Part shown: in pieces, positions 35,240 through 43,875 of the stretch
Layout: each line of letters opens with the position of its first letter
Position numbering within the stretch: position 1 is the first letter of the stretch
Source: Chryseobacterium populi
GTDB taxonomy: Bacteria; Bacteroidota; Bacteroidia; Flavobacteriales; Weeksellaceae
Length of the DNA stretch: 64,000 nucleotides
Reading direction: 5' to 3'
NCBI RefSeq assembly: GCF_000282115.1
Contig: NZ_AKJY01000050.1
Span: forward strand, 1-64,000
Notes under the pieces: model-generated
What the model saw: only the letters and a program-made list of their open reading frames with translations
Database searches by the model: none
What the model was told of the DNA's origin: nothing
Position numbers and translations under genes: made by a program

Positions 35240-35953
35240 ATGATTACCAATATTAAATGTATGATTATTGATGATGATGAACTGGACAGGCTGGTTCTTC
35301 ACCACCATCTCAAACAATATGAGAATATAGATATTGTTGCTTCTTTCGATTCAGCGGAAAAAGCAGTTCCTTATCTTGAGCTTCCCATTGATCTTTTATT
35401 TATTGAAATCAGCCTTCCCGGAATGAGCGGAATTGAATTCAGAAAATTGGCCCATAAAATTCCTGTCTGTATCTTTATCAGCTCACATTCAGAGCTCGCC
35501 ATTGAAGCATTTGAACTCGACTCTCTTGATTTCATCCCAAAACCTTTAAAAACAGAACGTTTTCATCATTCGATGCGAAAGCTATTCGATTTTTTTGAAA
35601 TGAAAGAAAAATGTGAATGTTTTGATACACTTTTGGGAGAAAATAGCATTAAAATAAAAGAAGGAAGTACAATCTCTCAGGTCAAAATCACCGATATCCT
35701 GTATCTGGAAGCGCTGAAAGATTATACGAGAATTATAACCCCCGAAAAAAAGCACTGCATTTTAGATTCTTTAGGTAATCTTCTGCATAAAAGCTTTTTT
35801 GATTCTTTCATCAGAATACACAGAAGTTACGCTGTTCCCAGACATCTCATCCGCAGTAAAAACACTCATGAAGTAGAACTGATCCACCAGATCAAACTTC
35901 CAATCGGAAGAACCTACAAAGACAACCTTTCATTTTTTGATCAAAAAAAATAA
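35240..35953 (+). CDS. LytTR response regulator with a substituted phosphoacceptor
   Basis: A 237-residue regulator. The N-terminal receiver (about 5-120) has the acidic pocket Asp11-Asp13, Ser81/Ser82 and Lys101 (FIPKPLK), but the phosphoacceptor position reads FIEISLPGMSG instead of the usual FLDIxMPGMSG, so Asp is replaced by Glu56. The C-terminal LytTR DNA-binding domain (about 140-237) has YLEALKDYTRI and FIRIHRSYAVP. No histidine kinase is next to it. Glu can mimic phospho-Asp, so the protein may act without phosphorylation. Confidence 0.9.
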   Translation: MITNIKCMIIDDDELDRLVLHHHLKQYENIDIVASFDSAEKAVPYLELPIDLLFIEISLPGMSGIEFRKLAHKIPVCIFISSHSELAIEAFELDSLDFIPKPLKTERFHHSMRKLFDFFEMKEKCECFDTLLGENSIKIKEGSTISQVKITDILYLEALKDYTRIITPEKKHCILDSLGNLLHKSFFDSFIRIHRSYAVPRHLIRSKNTHEVELIHQIKLPIGRTYKDNLSFFDQKK

Positions 35954-36131
35954 AATCGCTACTTATTGATTTTCAATAAATTCCAAAAAATAACTCCACA
36001 TTTGTCATTCGTCGATTTTTTGTGTCGTTTATCTATTTTTCAAATATCCGTCCTGTATATGTGGTAATTTAGTCTTCCAAAAATCGATGAGATTCTGGAC
36101 ATACCAATTAATAATCACAAAACTATTTTAC

Positions 36132-36611
36132 ATGAAAAGAACATCTATTCACTGCTTCTTTTTCATTCTGTTTATCATAACCGGGCAACTGAAAGCACAA
36201 TCAGCTGTTTTGGCAACGGGAACAAATGCTAACGGAGGCAACGGCTCAGTTTCTTACAGTGTAGGTCAGGCTGCTTACCTCAACAAAGGCAGCAACTCTC
36301 AGGTAATGGAAGGCGTACAGCAAGCCTATGAAATCTCCACCCTGTCTACCGATGAAACTACAGTTACACAAGACGGTATTTTCCTATACCCAAACCCTTT
36401 TAAAGATTATTTGTATTTAGATTTCACAGTAAGCAATTACAAAAACTCGGAATACCAATTATTTGATGCACAGGGTAAGTTGATTAAAAAAGATAAAATC
36501 ACACAATCAATGTCTGAATTTAATTTTTCATCTCTTCCCTCTGCAATGTATATCATCAGAATCAATCAAGAAGGTAAAAACATCAAAACATTTAAAATCA
36601 TTAAAAAATAA
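36132..36611 (+). CDS. Secreted T9SS type A sorting-domain protein
   Basis: A 159-residue secreted protein. The signal peptide ends in QLKAQ. The C-terminal domain is a Por secretion system tail: IFLYPNPFKDYLYLDF, QLFDAQGKLIKKD, and MYIIRINQEGKNIKTFKIIKK. The remaining mature part is only about 60 residues, with VSYSVGQAAYLNKGSNSQVMEGVQQAYEI, a pattern seen in short Bacteroidota surface proteins. It is the first gene of a three-gene operon, with a gap of 5 nt to the next gene. The start at 36132 is chosen because it opens the signal peptide. Confidence 0.85.
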   Translation: MKRTSIHCFFFILFIITGQLKAQSAVLATGTNANGGNGSVSYSVGQAAYLNKGSNSQVMEGVQQAYEISTLSTDETTVTQDGIFLYPNPFKDYLYLDFTVSNYKNSEYQLFDAQGKLIKKDKITQSMSEFNFSSLPSAMYIIRINQEGKNIKTFKIIKK

Positions 36612-36616
36612 CTACC

Positions 36617-39136
36617 ATGAAAAAAATATTATTATCGATGGGGATAATGCTCGGGCTCTTTACGGCCTTGGCACAAGCTCCTGAAAAAATGAGCTATCAG
36701 GCTGTTGTCCGTAATATTTCGGGACAATTATTACTTAATCAGAGTATTGGGATGAGAGTAAGTATATTACAGGGATCCGCAGCCGGTCCGGCAGTATACT
36801 CCGAAAGATTAACAGGAAACACCAATGCCAACGGACTCATAAGCCTTGAGATAGGTACAGGAACTGTGCTTACAGGAACCTTCAACACAATCAACTGGTC
36901 TGCCGGAAGCTATTATCTAAAAACAGAAACTGACCCAACCGGTGGCACAACTTACACCATCACAGGAACAAGCCAACTGTTAAGCGTTCCTTATGCTATG
37001 TATGCCAAAACAGCTGGCGGAGGTGGTGGAAGTTTTGCAATTCCTTACACCAATACTGTAAACAATGCCGGAACCTTATTTACCTTAATCAATGATGGTG
37101 ACGGCACCTCTGTGGAAGGGGTAAACAACACAGCCACATCCAATATTGCATCCGTAAGAGGTATTGTAAGCAGTACAACTCCGGGAGGATTTTCAGCCGG
37201 AGTTCGCGGTATCAATAATGGTACAGGCGGCCTGGGAGTTGGGGTCTGGGGAAGCCAGGCAGGAAGCGGATGGGGAGTTTACGGAACTACGCCAAACGGT
37301 CTTGGAGTTTATGGAAACTCAAGTGCCAATGGATTCGGAGTTTATGCAAACAGCAACACAGGAACAGGTTTGAATGCAACCAGTAATAGTGGTATTCCGG
37401 CAACAATTGCCATCTTTAATAACGCCAATAACAATAATGCCCTTAATGTAAACTCTGTAGGAAACGGAACGGTTGTCAATGTTTCCACCTCCGGAAACGG
37501 TGCCGGTGTTCGCAGTTCTACAACGGCTGGATTTGCATTGCATGGAATTACCTCTACCCAGACCTCTGCTGGTCTCGTGGGTGACAATACCGGAGGCGGA
37601 GAAGCTGTAGTAGGAAGAAATACCAGTGATATTGCAGGAGCCGTAGTAGGCCGAAACGATGGCGGCGGATATGGAGTAAGAGGTTTTATTGCAACCAATA
37701 CAACAGGAACGGCAATTGGTGTTCTGGGTCAAATCGGACTCAATAACAGTAAAGGGCGTGCAGGCCGTTTTGAAAACTTCAATGCGACCAATGATAAAAA
37801 TACATTTGAAGTAGAAACCAATGGAAATGGAAATATCCCCGATAATACGCAAGGAAATGCAGCATCATTTCTGGTAAATAATACAAACAGTGTAGCTGCT
37901 GCCGTAAGAGGTGAAGTGAAAACCATATTCGGAAACTTCGGAGCTGCCGGGATCTTTGGGATTTCGTCTGGAACAGGAGGTTTTGCAGGGTTATTCCACG
38001 CTTCCAATGTATCCGGAAACGGGCCGGCACTGGTTGCTATAACTGATGGAAATGGAAACGCCATTACAGCCAATGCAAGTAAAGACGGAAACGCCGTAGA
38101 AGCCAATATTGATGGCGGCGGAAATGCTTTATATGCCTGGGTTCCATCTTTTGCAACAGGACGTGCAGGAAGGTTTAATATTTTCAATGAATCCAATACC
38201 AGCGATGTAATAACAGTGACTACTGTAGGAAACGGTATCGCCGGAAACTTTAAAGTAGATAAAGTAACCGGGACCTCTGCTGCCGTAAGAGGTGAAGTCA
38301 ACTCACAATTTGCCAATTTCGGAACTGCCGGAGTTTATGGAATTTCTTCCGGAACAGGAGGTTTTGGAGGGTTATTCCATGCCTCAAACCCTTCCGGAAA
38401 CGGTCCTGCCCTGATTGCAATAGCAGACGGAAACGGAAACGGGATCACTGCAAATGCCTCTAACACAGGTGATGGTGTAGAAACCACAGCTGACGGAAGC
38501 GGAAGTGCCATTTACGCGTGGGTCCCTAATTTCGGTACAGGACGTGCTGCAAGATTTGTAAATTATAATACGGCAAATACAAACCCCGTTCTTACGGTCG
38601 AAGGCCACAGCAATGGTTCATTGGCGTTATTTAAATCCGGAAATCCCGGAACCGTAAATGTTGCCCGTATCAATTCTGCAGGCAGGGGTTTCTTTAACGG
38701 AGGAACTCAGTCCAGTGGTGCTGACGTAGCAGAAGCGTTTGATGTAGAGGGTAATATTTCACATTACGAAACCGGAGATATTTTAGTCATTTCCACAAAT
38801 TCAGACAGAACGGTAGAGAAATCATCCAAACCTTATTCTACCCTTGTAGCAGGCGTTTATGCTACAAAACCGGGTGTATTACTTACTGAAGAACATATAG
38901 ATACGGATATTTCAGACAAAGTTCCGATGGGAGTAATCGGGGTTGTCCCTACCAAAGTATGCCTGGAAGGCGGTAAGATAAAAAGAGGTGACCTTTTGGT
39001 GACTTCATCCAAACCCGGCGTAGCCATGAAAGCCAATCTTAAAAAAGTAAAAGTAGGACAGGTCATTGGAAAAGCCCTTCAGGATTACAGCCAGAATGAA
39101 ACCGGAAAAATTAAAGTATTAGTAAGCATTAAATAA
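36617..39136 (+). CDS. Large secreted beta-repeat protein with tail-fibre-like C-terminus
   Basis: An 839-residue protein with a signal peptide ending ALAQ. The N-terminal domain (about 20-130) has APEKMSYQAVVRN and SVPYAMYAKTA, common at the start of Bacteroidota surface proteins. The centre (about 135-680) is Gly/Asn/Thr-rich with many short beta units (GVYGNSS, GTGLNATS, VRGIN). Two adjacent 127-residue units (about 428-554 and 555-681) are highly similar. The C-terminus (about 700-839) reads DVAEAFDVEG, DILVISTNSDRTVEKS and GVIGVVPTKVCLEGGKIKRGDLLV, resembling the end domain of phage tail-fibre-like proteins. Function is unknown; a surface adhesin is possible. Confidence 0.82.
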   Translation: MKKILLSMGIMLGLFTALAQAPEKMSYQAVVRNISGQLLLNQSIGMRVSILQGSAAGPAVYSERLTGNTNANGLISLEIGTGTVLTGTFNTINWSAGSYYLKTETDPTGGTTYTITGTSQLLSVPYAMYAKTAGGGGGSFAIPYTNTVNNAGTLFTLINDGDGTSVEGVNNTATSNIASVRGIVSSTTPGGFSAGVRGINNGTGGLGVGVWGSQAGSGWGVYGTTPNGLGVYGNSSANGFGVYANSNTGTGLNATSNSGIPATIAIFNNANNNNALNVNSVGNGTVVNVSTSGNGAGVRSSTTAGFALHGITSTQTSAGLVGDNTGGGEAVVGRNTSDIAGAVVGRNDGGGYGVRGFIATNTTGTAIGVLGQIGLNNSKGRAGRFENFNATNDKNTFEVETNGNGNIPDNTQGNAASFLVNNTNSVAAAVRGEVKTIFGNFGAAGIFGISSGTGGFAGLFHASNVSGNGPALVAITDGNGNAITANASKDGNAVEANIDGGGNALYAWVPSFATGRAGRFNIFNESNTSDVITVTTVGNGIAGNFKVDKVTGTSAAVRGEVNSQFANFGTAGVYGISSGTGGFGGLFHASNPSGNGPALIAIADGNGNGITANASNTGDGVETTADGSGSAIYAWVPNFGTGRAARFVNYNTANTNPVLTVEGHSNGSLALFKSGNPGTVNVARINSAGRGFFNGGTQSSGADVAEAFDVEGNISHYETGDILVISTNSDRTVEKSSKPYSTLVAGVYATKPGVLLTEEHIDTDISDKVPMGVIGVVPTKVCLEGGKIKRGDLLVTSSKPGVAMKANLKKVKVGQVIGKALQDYSQNETGKIKVLVSIK
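37898..38659 (+). repeat. Tandem repeat of two 381-bp units within the large secreted protein gene
   Basis: The stretch GCTGCCGTAAGAGGTGAAGT occurs near 37898 and again near 38279, 381 bp apart (127 codons). The rest of the two units is clearly alike in protein sequence (for example FGISSGTGGFAGLFHASN and YGISSGTGGFGGLFHASN). Confidence 0.75.
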
Positions 39137-39142
39137 ACCATC

Positions 39143-39562
39143 ATGAAAACATTATATATTACGGCATTATTAACATTAAGCTTAAGCATTTATGCCCAGG
39201 AAAATAAAATGGCTCCTCCGGTTCAGGAAGATCAGACCCTGAAGCAGGCCAAAGACTTTGAAACTAAAATGCTGAAAGAAGCTAAAGAAAGAGCAGAAAA
39301 GAAAACCGTTCAAACTATATTGGCCTCCGACCAGGGACTTGAAGTAAAGCAGGAATCAAAGCCCGCTACTGCTGCTTCCAATAACACGGGGAAACTGCTT
39401 CCCAATACAGCAAGTTTTGAAGAAATGCTGGCAACCATACCCAACAGACAAACAAAAAAGGCAAATAATTCTAGGAACACAAATAATAATGTAGCCGGCC
39501 TCCCAAATACCGCCACCTTGGAAGAAATAAAAAAAACAATTCCAAAAACTAATAACCGGTAA
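39143..39562 (+). CDS. Small secreted protein with a duplicated LPNTA...IP motif
   Basis: A 139-residue protein with signal peptide MKTLYITALLTLSLSIYAQ. A charged helix (about 30-55) is followed by two copies of one motif: LPNTASFEEMLATIPN and LPNTATLEEIKKTIPK. It follows the 839-residue gene by 6 nt and precedes an intrinsic terminator. The repeated motif looks like a short linear binding element, perhaps for the large partner protein. Not recognised as a known family. Confidence 0.72.
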   Translation: MKTLYITALLTLSLSIYAQENKMAPPVQEDQTLKQAKDFETKMLKEAKERAEKKTVQTILASDQGLEVKQESKPATAASNNTGKLLPNTASFEEMLATIPNRQTKKANNSRNTNNNVAGLPNTATLEEIKKTIPKTNNR

Positions 39563-39587
39563 TAAACTAGATTTTTCAACCAAAAGA

Positions 39588-39613
39588 AAGTCCGCGAAAC
39601 TGCGGACTTTTTT
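39588..39613. terminator. Terminator after the three-gene secreted operon
   Basis: AAAGTCCGC pairs with GCGGACTTT around GAAACT, followed by Ts. It lies between the convergent small secreted gene and the META gene. Confidence 0.85.
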
Positions 39614-39644
39614 ACTTATTACCTTCGGGATCATTATGTACAAA

Positions 39645-40079
39645 TCAATCCCAATCCGATGCTACAAATTTCATAGAATTGCCTTTATTATCAGACAGGG
39701 TAAGAAAGTGCCCTTCCACGGAATATTTCGTCATCATTTCAAAGCTTTTTGTAAATGAGGTTTCCAGATTCATATCTTCACATGCCATAAGGGTGCTTCC
39801 AACTCCTGTTATTTTTACTTTTCCATTGTTTTTAAATTCGGAATTAAAAAACATTTTATTACATCCCATAAAAGCTCCGCCACGTATTTTCCCATTTTCA
39901 ATTTTAGCGGTCAAATTGATTCCTGCTCTATTTTTAATCAATTGATCTTTAGAAAAACTCCCGAAAGATACCAGCATCCATTCTCTTTGGATATGCTTAT
40001 TTTTAATTTGTGCTGACGAGCAATTTAAAATGATTCCTAAAAATAAAATCGCCAAAAGCAGTATAAATATTTTTTTCAT
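39645..40079 (-). CDS. META domain (HslJ-like) lipoprotein
   Basis: A 144-residue lipoprotein with lipobox ILNC (Cys20). It contains the META pattern REWMLVSF, the NLTAKIENGKIRGGAFMGCNKMFF strand pair, LMACEDMNLETSFTKSF and FLTLSDNKGNSMKFV. META-domain proteins are envelope proteins linked in some bacteria to novobiocin or heat-shock responses; the role here is unknown. The MGCN and MACED segments, with their Cys, are the family hallmark. Confidence 0.88.
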   Translation of the reverse strand: MKKIFILLLAILFLGIILNCSSAQIKNKHIQREWMLVSFGSFSKDQLIKNRAGINLTAKIENGKIRGGAFMGCNKMFFNSEFKNNGKVKITGVGSTLMACEDMNLETSFTKSFEMMTKYSVEGHFLTLSDNKGNSMKFVASDWD

Positions 40080-40165
40080 GAAGCTTATCCTCCCATTTTC
40101 ATACCAATCACGGGCAGAATATCGTAAAAATTAGTAAATTAGCGTCACAAAAATTAATTTATAAA

Positions 40166-42367
40166 ATGAAAAGACTATTTCTACTATTCACTTTTTTACT
40201 GGGCTTTGCCCAAATGAGGGCGGATGAGGGGATGTGGCTGCTAATGCTCATCAAAAGATTAAATGGTGTTGACATGCAAAAAGAAGGTTTGCATCTGACT
40301 CCTGAAGAAATTTATTCGGTAAACAATTCAAGCTTAAAAGATGCTATCGTAAGCTTTGGAGGATTCTGTACAGGGGAAATTGTTTCTGATAAAGGACTTA
40401 TTTTTACCAATCACCACTGTGGTTATGGCGCTGTAGCAGCAGCTTCTACACCGGAAAAAGATTATCTGAAAAACGGATTCTGGGCAATGAAGCAAAAAGA
40501 TGAGTTTAATGCAAAAGATCTTTATGTAAGATTTTTGGTAAGAATGGATGATGCTACGCAAAGAATCAATTCTAAACTCAATAATACAATGACCGGCGAA
40601 CAGAGAAAAGCAGTAATCGATGCTGAAACAAAAGCGATTCAGGCTGAAAACTCTGAAAACGGAAAATATACGGTGGTAGTAAGAGATTTTTTTAACGGAA
40701 ATGAGTTCTATTATTTTGTTTACCAGGATTATAAAGATATCAGACTGGTAGGTGCTCCACCTTCATCTTTAGGTAAATTCGGTGGTGATACAGACAACTG
40801 GGAATGGCCAAGACATACGGCAGACTTCACCGTTTTCAGAGTGTATTCTGACGCTGCAGGCAATCCTGCAGAATATTCTCCAAGCAATATTCCTTTAAAG
40901 CCTAAACATTTTTTACCTGTTTCTCTTAAAGGAGTTAAACCTGGTGATTTCTCAATGATTTTAGGATATCCGGGAAGAACAAACCGTTATTTAACGTCAT
41001 ATGGCATCCAACAGATGGTCAATAAAGATTATCCGGCTTGGGTAGAAGCTTCTAAATTAGCAATGGATGTAATGAAGAAGTATATGGATAAAGATAAAGC
41101 GACTCAGCTTAATTATGCTTCTCAATATGCTTCTGTGGCAAACTACTGGAAAAACAGACAGGGAACCATTGATGCCGTCATCAAAAACGGAACGATCACT
41201 GACAAGCAAAATATCGAGTCAACTTACAGACAATGGTCTGCACAGCCGGGAAATACAGAATACGACGGAGTATTGGAAGACATCCAAATTTATTACAAGC
41301 AGGTTTCTGACAGAAATGTTGAGAGAAATTATATGTCTCAGCTTTCAAGAAACTCAAAATACATCAGCCTTGCTTACCAGTTAGGTTCTGTACTTAAAAC
41401 TTACGCGGCACAGGATATGCAGGGAAGGCTGGCTATGAAGCCAAAAGTAGAAGCGGCAATCAAGTCTGCTTATGAAAACTTCAATCCTTCTTTAGAGGGT
41501 GAAATGATCAACTCTATGGTAAACCTTTACCAGTCAAGAGTAACGAATAAAGATATTGCTTCCGCTACTATTTTGGGATTGGATGCTAAGAATTTATCAA
41601 ACGTAGCTTATTCTTCTATTTTTGCTAACAAAACTTCTGCAACGAACTTCCTCCTGAATCCGGATGCACTGAAGCTTGATGCAGATCCTCTTTGGAAAAT
41701 TGCAAACGGCCTTGCTGCTGATCAGAAGATGTCTGTTGAGAAATTCTCTAAAATTGATGATTTCTTTGCTAAAAACAACCGTTTATTCTTAGCCGGCCTA
41801 ATGAAATCTATGCCTGAGAAGAAATTCTATCCGGATGCCAACTCTACGATGAGATTAACATACGGAACGGTAGATAAATTGCCAATCAGAACCGACAGAA
41901 ATTATTTCGGGGTTACTGATAACTATTATACGGATATGACCGGTTTGGTAGGTAAATATAAAAAAGGAGATGAAGAATTTGATCTTCCTCAAAGGGTAAT
42001 CGACCTTTATAATATGAAGGATTTCGGACAATATGCTGATGCTAAAGGATATATGCCGGTAAACTTTCTTTCCAACAATGATATCACAGGTGGTAACTCC
42101 GGTTCTCCCGTAATTGATGGTGACGGAAACCTTATCGGTATTGCATTTGACGGAAACAGTGAAGCATTAAGCGGGGATATTGTTTTCGAACAGGAATGGC
42201 AGAAAACCATCAACGTTGACGTTCGTTTCGTTCTTTGGACAATCGACAAATATGCAGGAGCAAGAAGACTGATTGATGAATTAAACCTGATCAGAGATGA
42301 AAACCCTCCGGCCGATACCAAAACAAAAGCTGCAAAGCCAGAGCATGTAAAAGCTAAAAAGAAATAA
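40166..42367 (+). CDS. S46 family dipeptidyl-peptidase, DPP7-type
   Basis: A 733-residue secreted peptidase. It has a signal peptide with mature start near MRADEGMWLLMLIKRLN. The S46 catalytic residues are visible: His84 in FTNHHCGYGAV and Ser647 in GGNSGSPVIDGDG; the Asp lies in the DNWEWPRHTADF region. The residue equivalent to DPP11 Arg673, after FD in IAFDGNSEA, is Gly663. Gly here is the DPP7 state, which favours hydrophobic P1 residues, while Arg makes DPP11 prefer acidic ones. Such enzymes release dipeptides in the periplasm. A Lys-rich tail ends the protein. Confidence 0.94.
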   Translation: MKRLFLLFTFLLGFAQMRADEGMWLLMLIKRLNGVDMQKEGLHLTPEEIYSVNNSSLKDAIVSFGGFCTGEIVSDKGLIFTNHHCGYGAVAAASTPEKDYLKNGFWAMKQKDEFNAKDLYVRFLVRMDDATQRINSKLNNTMTGEQRKAVIDAETKAIQAENSENGKYTVVVRDFFNGNEFYYFVYQDYKDIRLVGAPPSSLGKFGGDTDNWEWPRHTADFTVFRVYSDAAGNPAEYSPSNIPLKPKHFLPVSLKGVKPGDFSMILGYPGRTNRYLTSYGIQQMVNKDYPAWVEASKLAMDVMKKYMDKDKATQLNYASQYASVANYWKNRQGTIDAVIKNGTITDKQNIESTYRQWSAQPGNTEYDGVLEDIQIYYKQVSDRNVERNYMSQLSRNSKYISLAYQLGSVLKTYAAQDMQGRLAMKPKVEAAIKSAYENFNPSLEGEMINSMVNLYQSRVTNKDIASATILGLDAKNLSNVAYSSIFANKTSATNFLLNPDALKLDADPLWKIANGLAADQKMSVEKFSKIDDFFAKNNRLFLAGLMKSMPEKKFYPDANSTMRLTYGTVDKLPIRTDRNYFGVTDNYYTDMTGLVGKYKKGDEEFDLPQRVIDLYNMKDFGQYADAKGYMPVNFLSNNDITGGNSGSPVIDGDGNLIGIAFDGNSEALSGDIVFEQEWQKTINVDVRFVLWTIDKYAGARRLIDELNLIRDENPPADTKTKAAKPEHVKAKKK

Positions 42368-42388
42368 TATTTTCATTGAATATATTTT

Positions 42389-42421
42389 CAAAACCGTGAA
42401 ATTTGTTTTCACGGTTTTTTT
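42389..42421 (+). terminator. Terminator of the S46 peptidase gene
   Basis: AAAACCGTGAAA pairs with TTTCACGGTTTT around a short T/G loop, then runs into Ts. Confidence 0.83.
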
Positions 42422-42451
42422 ATTTTTGATGAACTTAATATTATTTTCTGT

Positions 42452-42928
42452 ATGGACTCTAAACCTATTCAATTTTCAGCACCAATTCAACAAAACGGAG
42501 AGATGGATGCTGCCTTTGTAGATTTCCCTTTTTCTACTGAAGAATTATTCGGGAAAAAAGGACAGGTGAAAATTAAAGCCCTCTTTGACGGAAAAACAGA
42601 ATATCGTGGAAGCCTGGTTAAAATGAAATCTGACTGCCATATTCTGGGATTAACCAAAGAAATAAGAAAAGAACTCGGGAAAACTTTTGGGGATGAGATT
42701 TCTGTTTCTCTTTTTGAAGATAAAGAGGAAAGAACCGTTGAAATTGCAGATGATATCATTTTTGTTTTTAATGAAAACCCCGATGCAAAGAATCTGTTTG
42801 ATAAAATGAGTTATACCCATAAAAAAGAGTATATCCGTTGGATCGAGGAAGCTAAGAAACCGGAAACAAGAGAAAACAGAAAGATCAAAATGATTGAAAT
42901 GATCCTAAACGGAAAAAAGGGAGTATAG
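42452..42928 (+). CDS. YdeI/OmpD-associated, DUF1905-containing protein
   Basis: A 158-residue protein. The N-terminal DUF1905 domain (about 5-95) is shown by MDAAFVDFPFSTEELFGKKGQVKIKA, YRGSLVKM and GDEISVSLFEDKEERTVEI. The C-terminal YdeI/OmdA segment (about 105-158) reads FDKMSYTHKKEYIRWIEEAKKPETRENRKIKMIEMI. The domain pair is widespread in bacteria and of unknown function. A box TATTTTTG at 42421-42428 resembles a -7 element but has no -33 partner. Its end overlaps a minus-strand terminator. Confidence 0.9.
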   Translation: MDSKPIQFSAPIQQNGEMDAAFVDFPFSTEELFGKKGQVKIKALFDGKTEYRGSLVKMKSDCHILGLTKEIRKELGKTFGDEISVSLFEDKEERTVEIADDIIFVFNENPDAKNLFDKMSYTHKKEYIRWIEEAKKPETRENRKIKMIEMILNGKKGV

Positions 42929-42951
42929 AAATAATTAATCCCTAAACTCCC
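42912..42951 (-). terminator. Minus-strand terminator overlapping the YdeI/DUF1905 stop
   Basis: On the minus strand GGGAGTTTAG pairs with CTATACTCCC (one mismatch) around a 13-nt loop, then TTTTTT follows. It ends the 42964-43785 gene. Confidence 0.6.
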
Positions 42952-42963
42952 TGATTACTCTGC

Positions 42964-43785
42964 TTATTGTATCGGCACTGCTGAAATAATATTTTCACCC
43001 CAACTCGAACCGCCTAAACGATCCAGATAAGCTGCAGGGTCCGGATTTCCAATCACTTCCGAATCCCCTACAATCAGCCAATAGGTTTTTGCTGTCAGAG
43101 ACTGGTTATTGATCACAAGCTGCCCGTTGGCAATATTATATTTTAATGCTCCGCCAGTCACAGCTCCCTGTAACATTCCGCTTACTTTATCAGCGGTTCC
43201 AATAATATCCGGACTTTTATTCGTGGTAAACTGTGAATCTGAAAAAGTAGATCTGAACCATATATAATCATCTATGTCTAAAACAGCGAGTTGGTTGTTT
43301 ACAGCTAACATATTTACAGTAACCAGCCATTTCCCGGGAGGAAGAACGATGCTTGATCCTGTCTGAAAGTAATTGAGATCAAATTTAAAAGGAAGATTAT
43401 ACCCGTTACCCATTGTTCCTACCACCAATTCCAGGCTTTGTCTTTTCCATGAACCCACTCCGTTATCATCGGAAGTAAGAACCTTGCCCTTTCCCTGCAA
43501 ACCATCTGTAATTTTAATTCCTGCAACGGGAACTGTAGGTGTCCCCTGCGTAAATATATCCAGTTTTACGGACGGAGAAATAGTTCCCAGGCCTACATTT
43601 CCTGTTTTAGCTACAATGAAATCATCATTGAGCTGAGCTTGTGAAGGAAGTCCGGATTGTGGATTGTTTTTACTACCGTCTACATGGAAGGTCCCTTGTG
43701 GATTAGGTGTATTTATCCCTACCTGAGCTAAAGTTATCGTACTGATAAAAAGGAAATAAGTTCCAAAGTGTTTTAAAAATGTCAT
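42964..43785 (-). CDS. Secreted hypothetical protein
   Basis: A 273-residue protein with a signal peptide ending TLAQ. The next segment, VGINTPNPQGTFHVDGSKN, then VGLGTISPSVKLDIF, are beta-rich motifs shared by many Flavobacteriia surface proteins; the remainder (about 110-273) is a beta domain with no known active site. No T9SS sorting tail is evident. The gene is monocistronic. It has a candidate minus-strand promoter TTG-N20-TACTTTTG. Confidence 0.72.
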   Translation of the reverse strand: MTFLKHFGTYFLFISTITLAQVGINTPNPQGTFHVDGSKNNPQSGLPSQAQLNDDFIVAKTGNVGLGTISPSVKLDIFTQGTPTVPVAGIKITDGLQGKGKVLTSDDNGVGSWKRQSLELVVGTMGNGYNLPFKFDLNYFQTGSSIVLPPGKWLVTVNMLAVNNQLAVLDIDDYIWFRSTFSDSQFTTNKSPDIIGTADKVSGMLQGAVTGGALKYNIANGQLVINNQSLTAKTYWLIVGDSEVIGNPDPAAYLDRLGGSSWGENIISAVPIQ

Positions 43786-43834
43786 GTGTGTCTTTTTGTT
43801 TTTGTTAATTAAAATGATCTTTTAAAAATCTGGA

Positions 43835-43865
43835 CAAAAGTAGGGTGACATTTAAAAGTATACAA
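43835..43865 (-). promoter_or_regulatory. Candidate promoter of the 42964-43785 gene
   Basis: On the minus strand TTG (43863-43865), a 20-nt spacer, then TACTTTTG (43835-43842). The spacing is one more than the ideal 19 nt. The gene start is about 50 nt downstream. Confidence 0.45.
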
Positions 43866-43875
43866 TGAACAAATG

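Noticed and set aside
37319..38608. Long open frames on the minus strand opposite the 839-residue secreted protein gene
   Set aside because: They arise from the Gly/Asn/Thr-rich codon pattern of the real gene; they have no start context, signal or known motif.
39356..39562. LPNTA as a sortase-type LPXTG sorting signal
   Set aside because: There is no following hydrophobic helix and basic tail, the motif is internal and repeated, and the organism looks Gram-negative.
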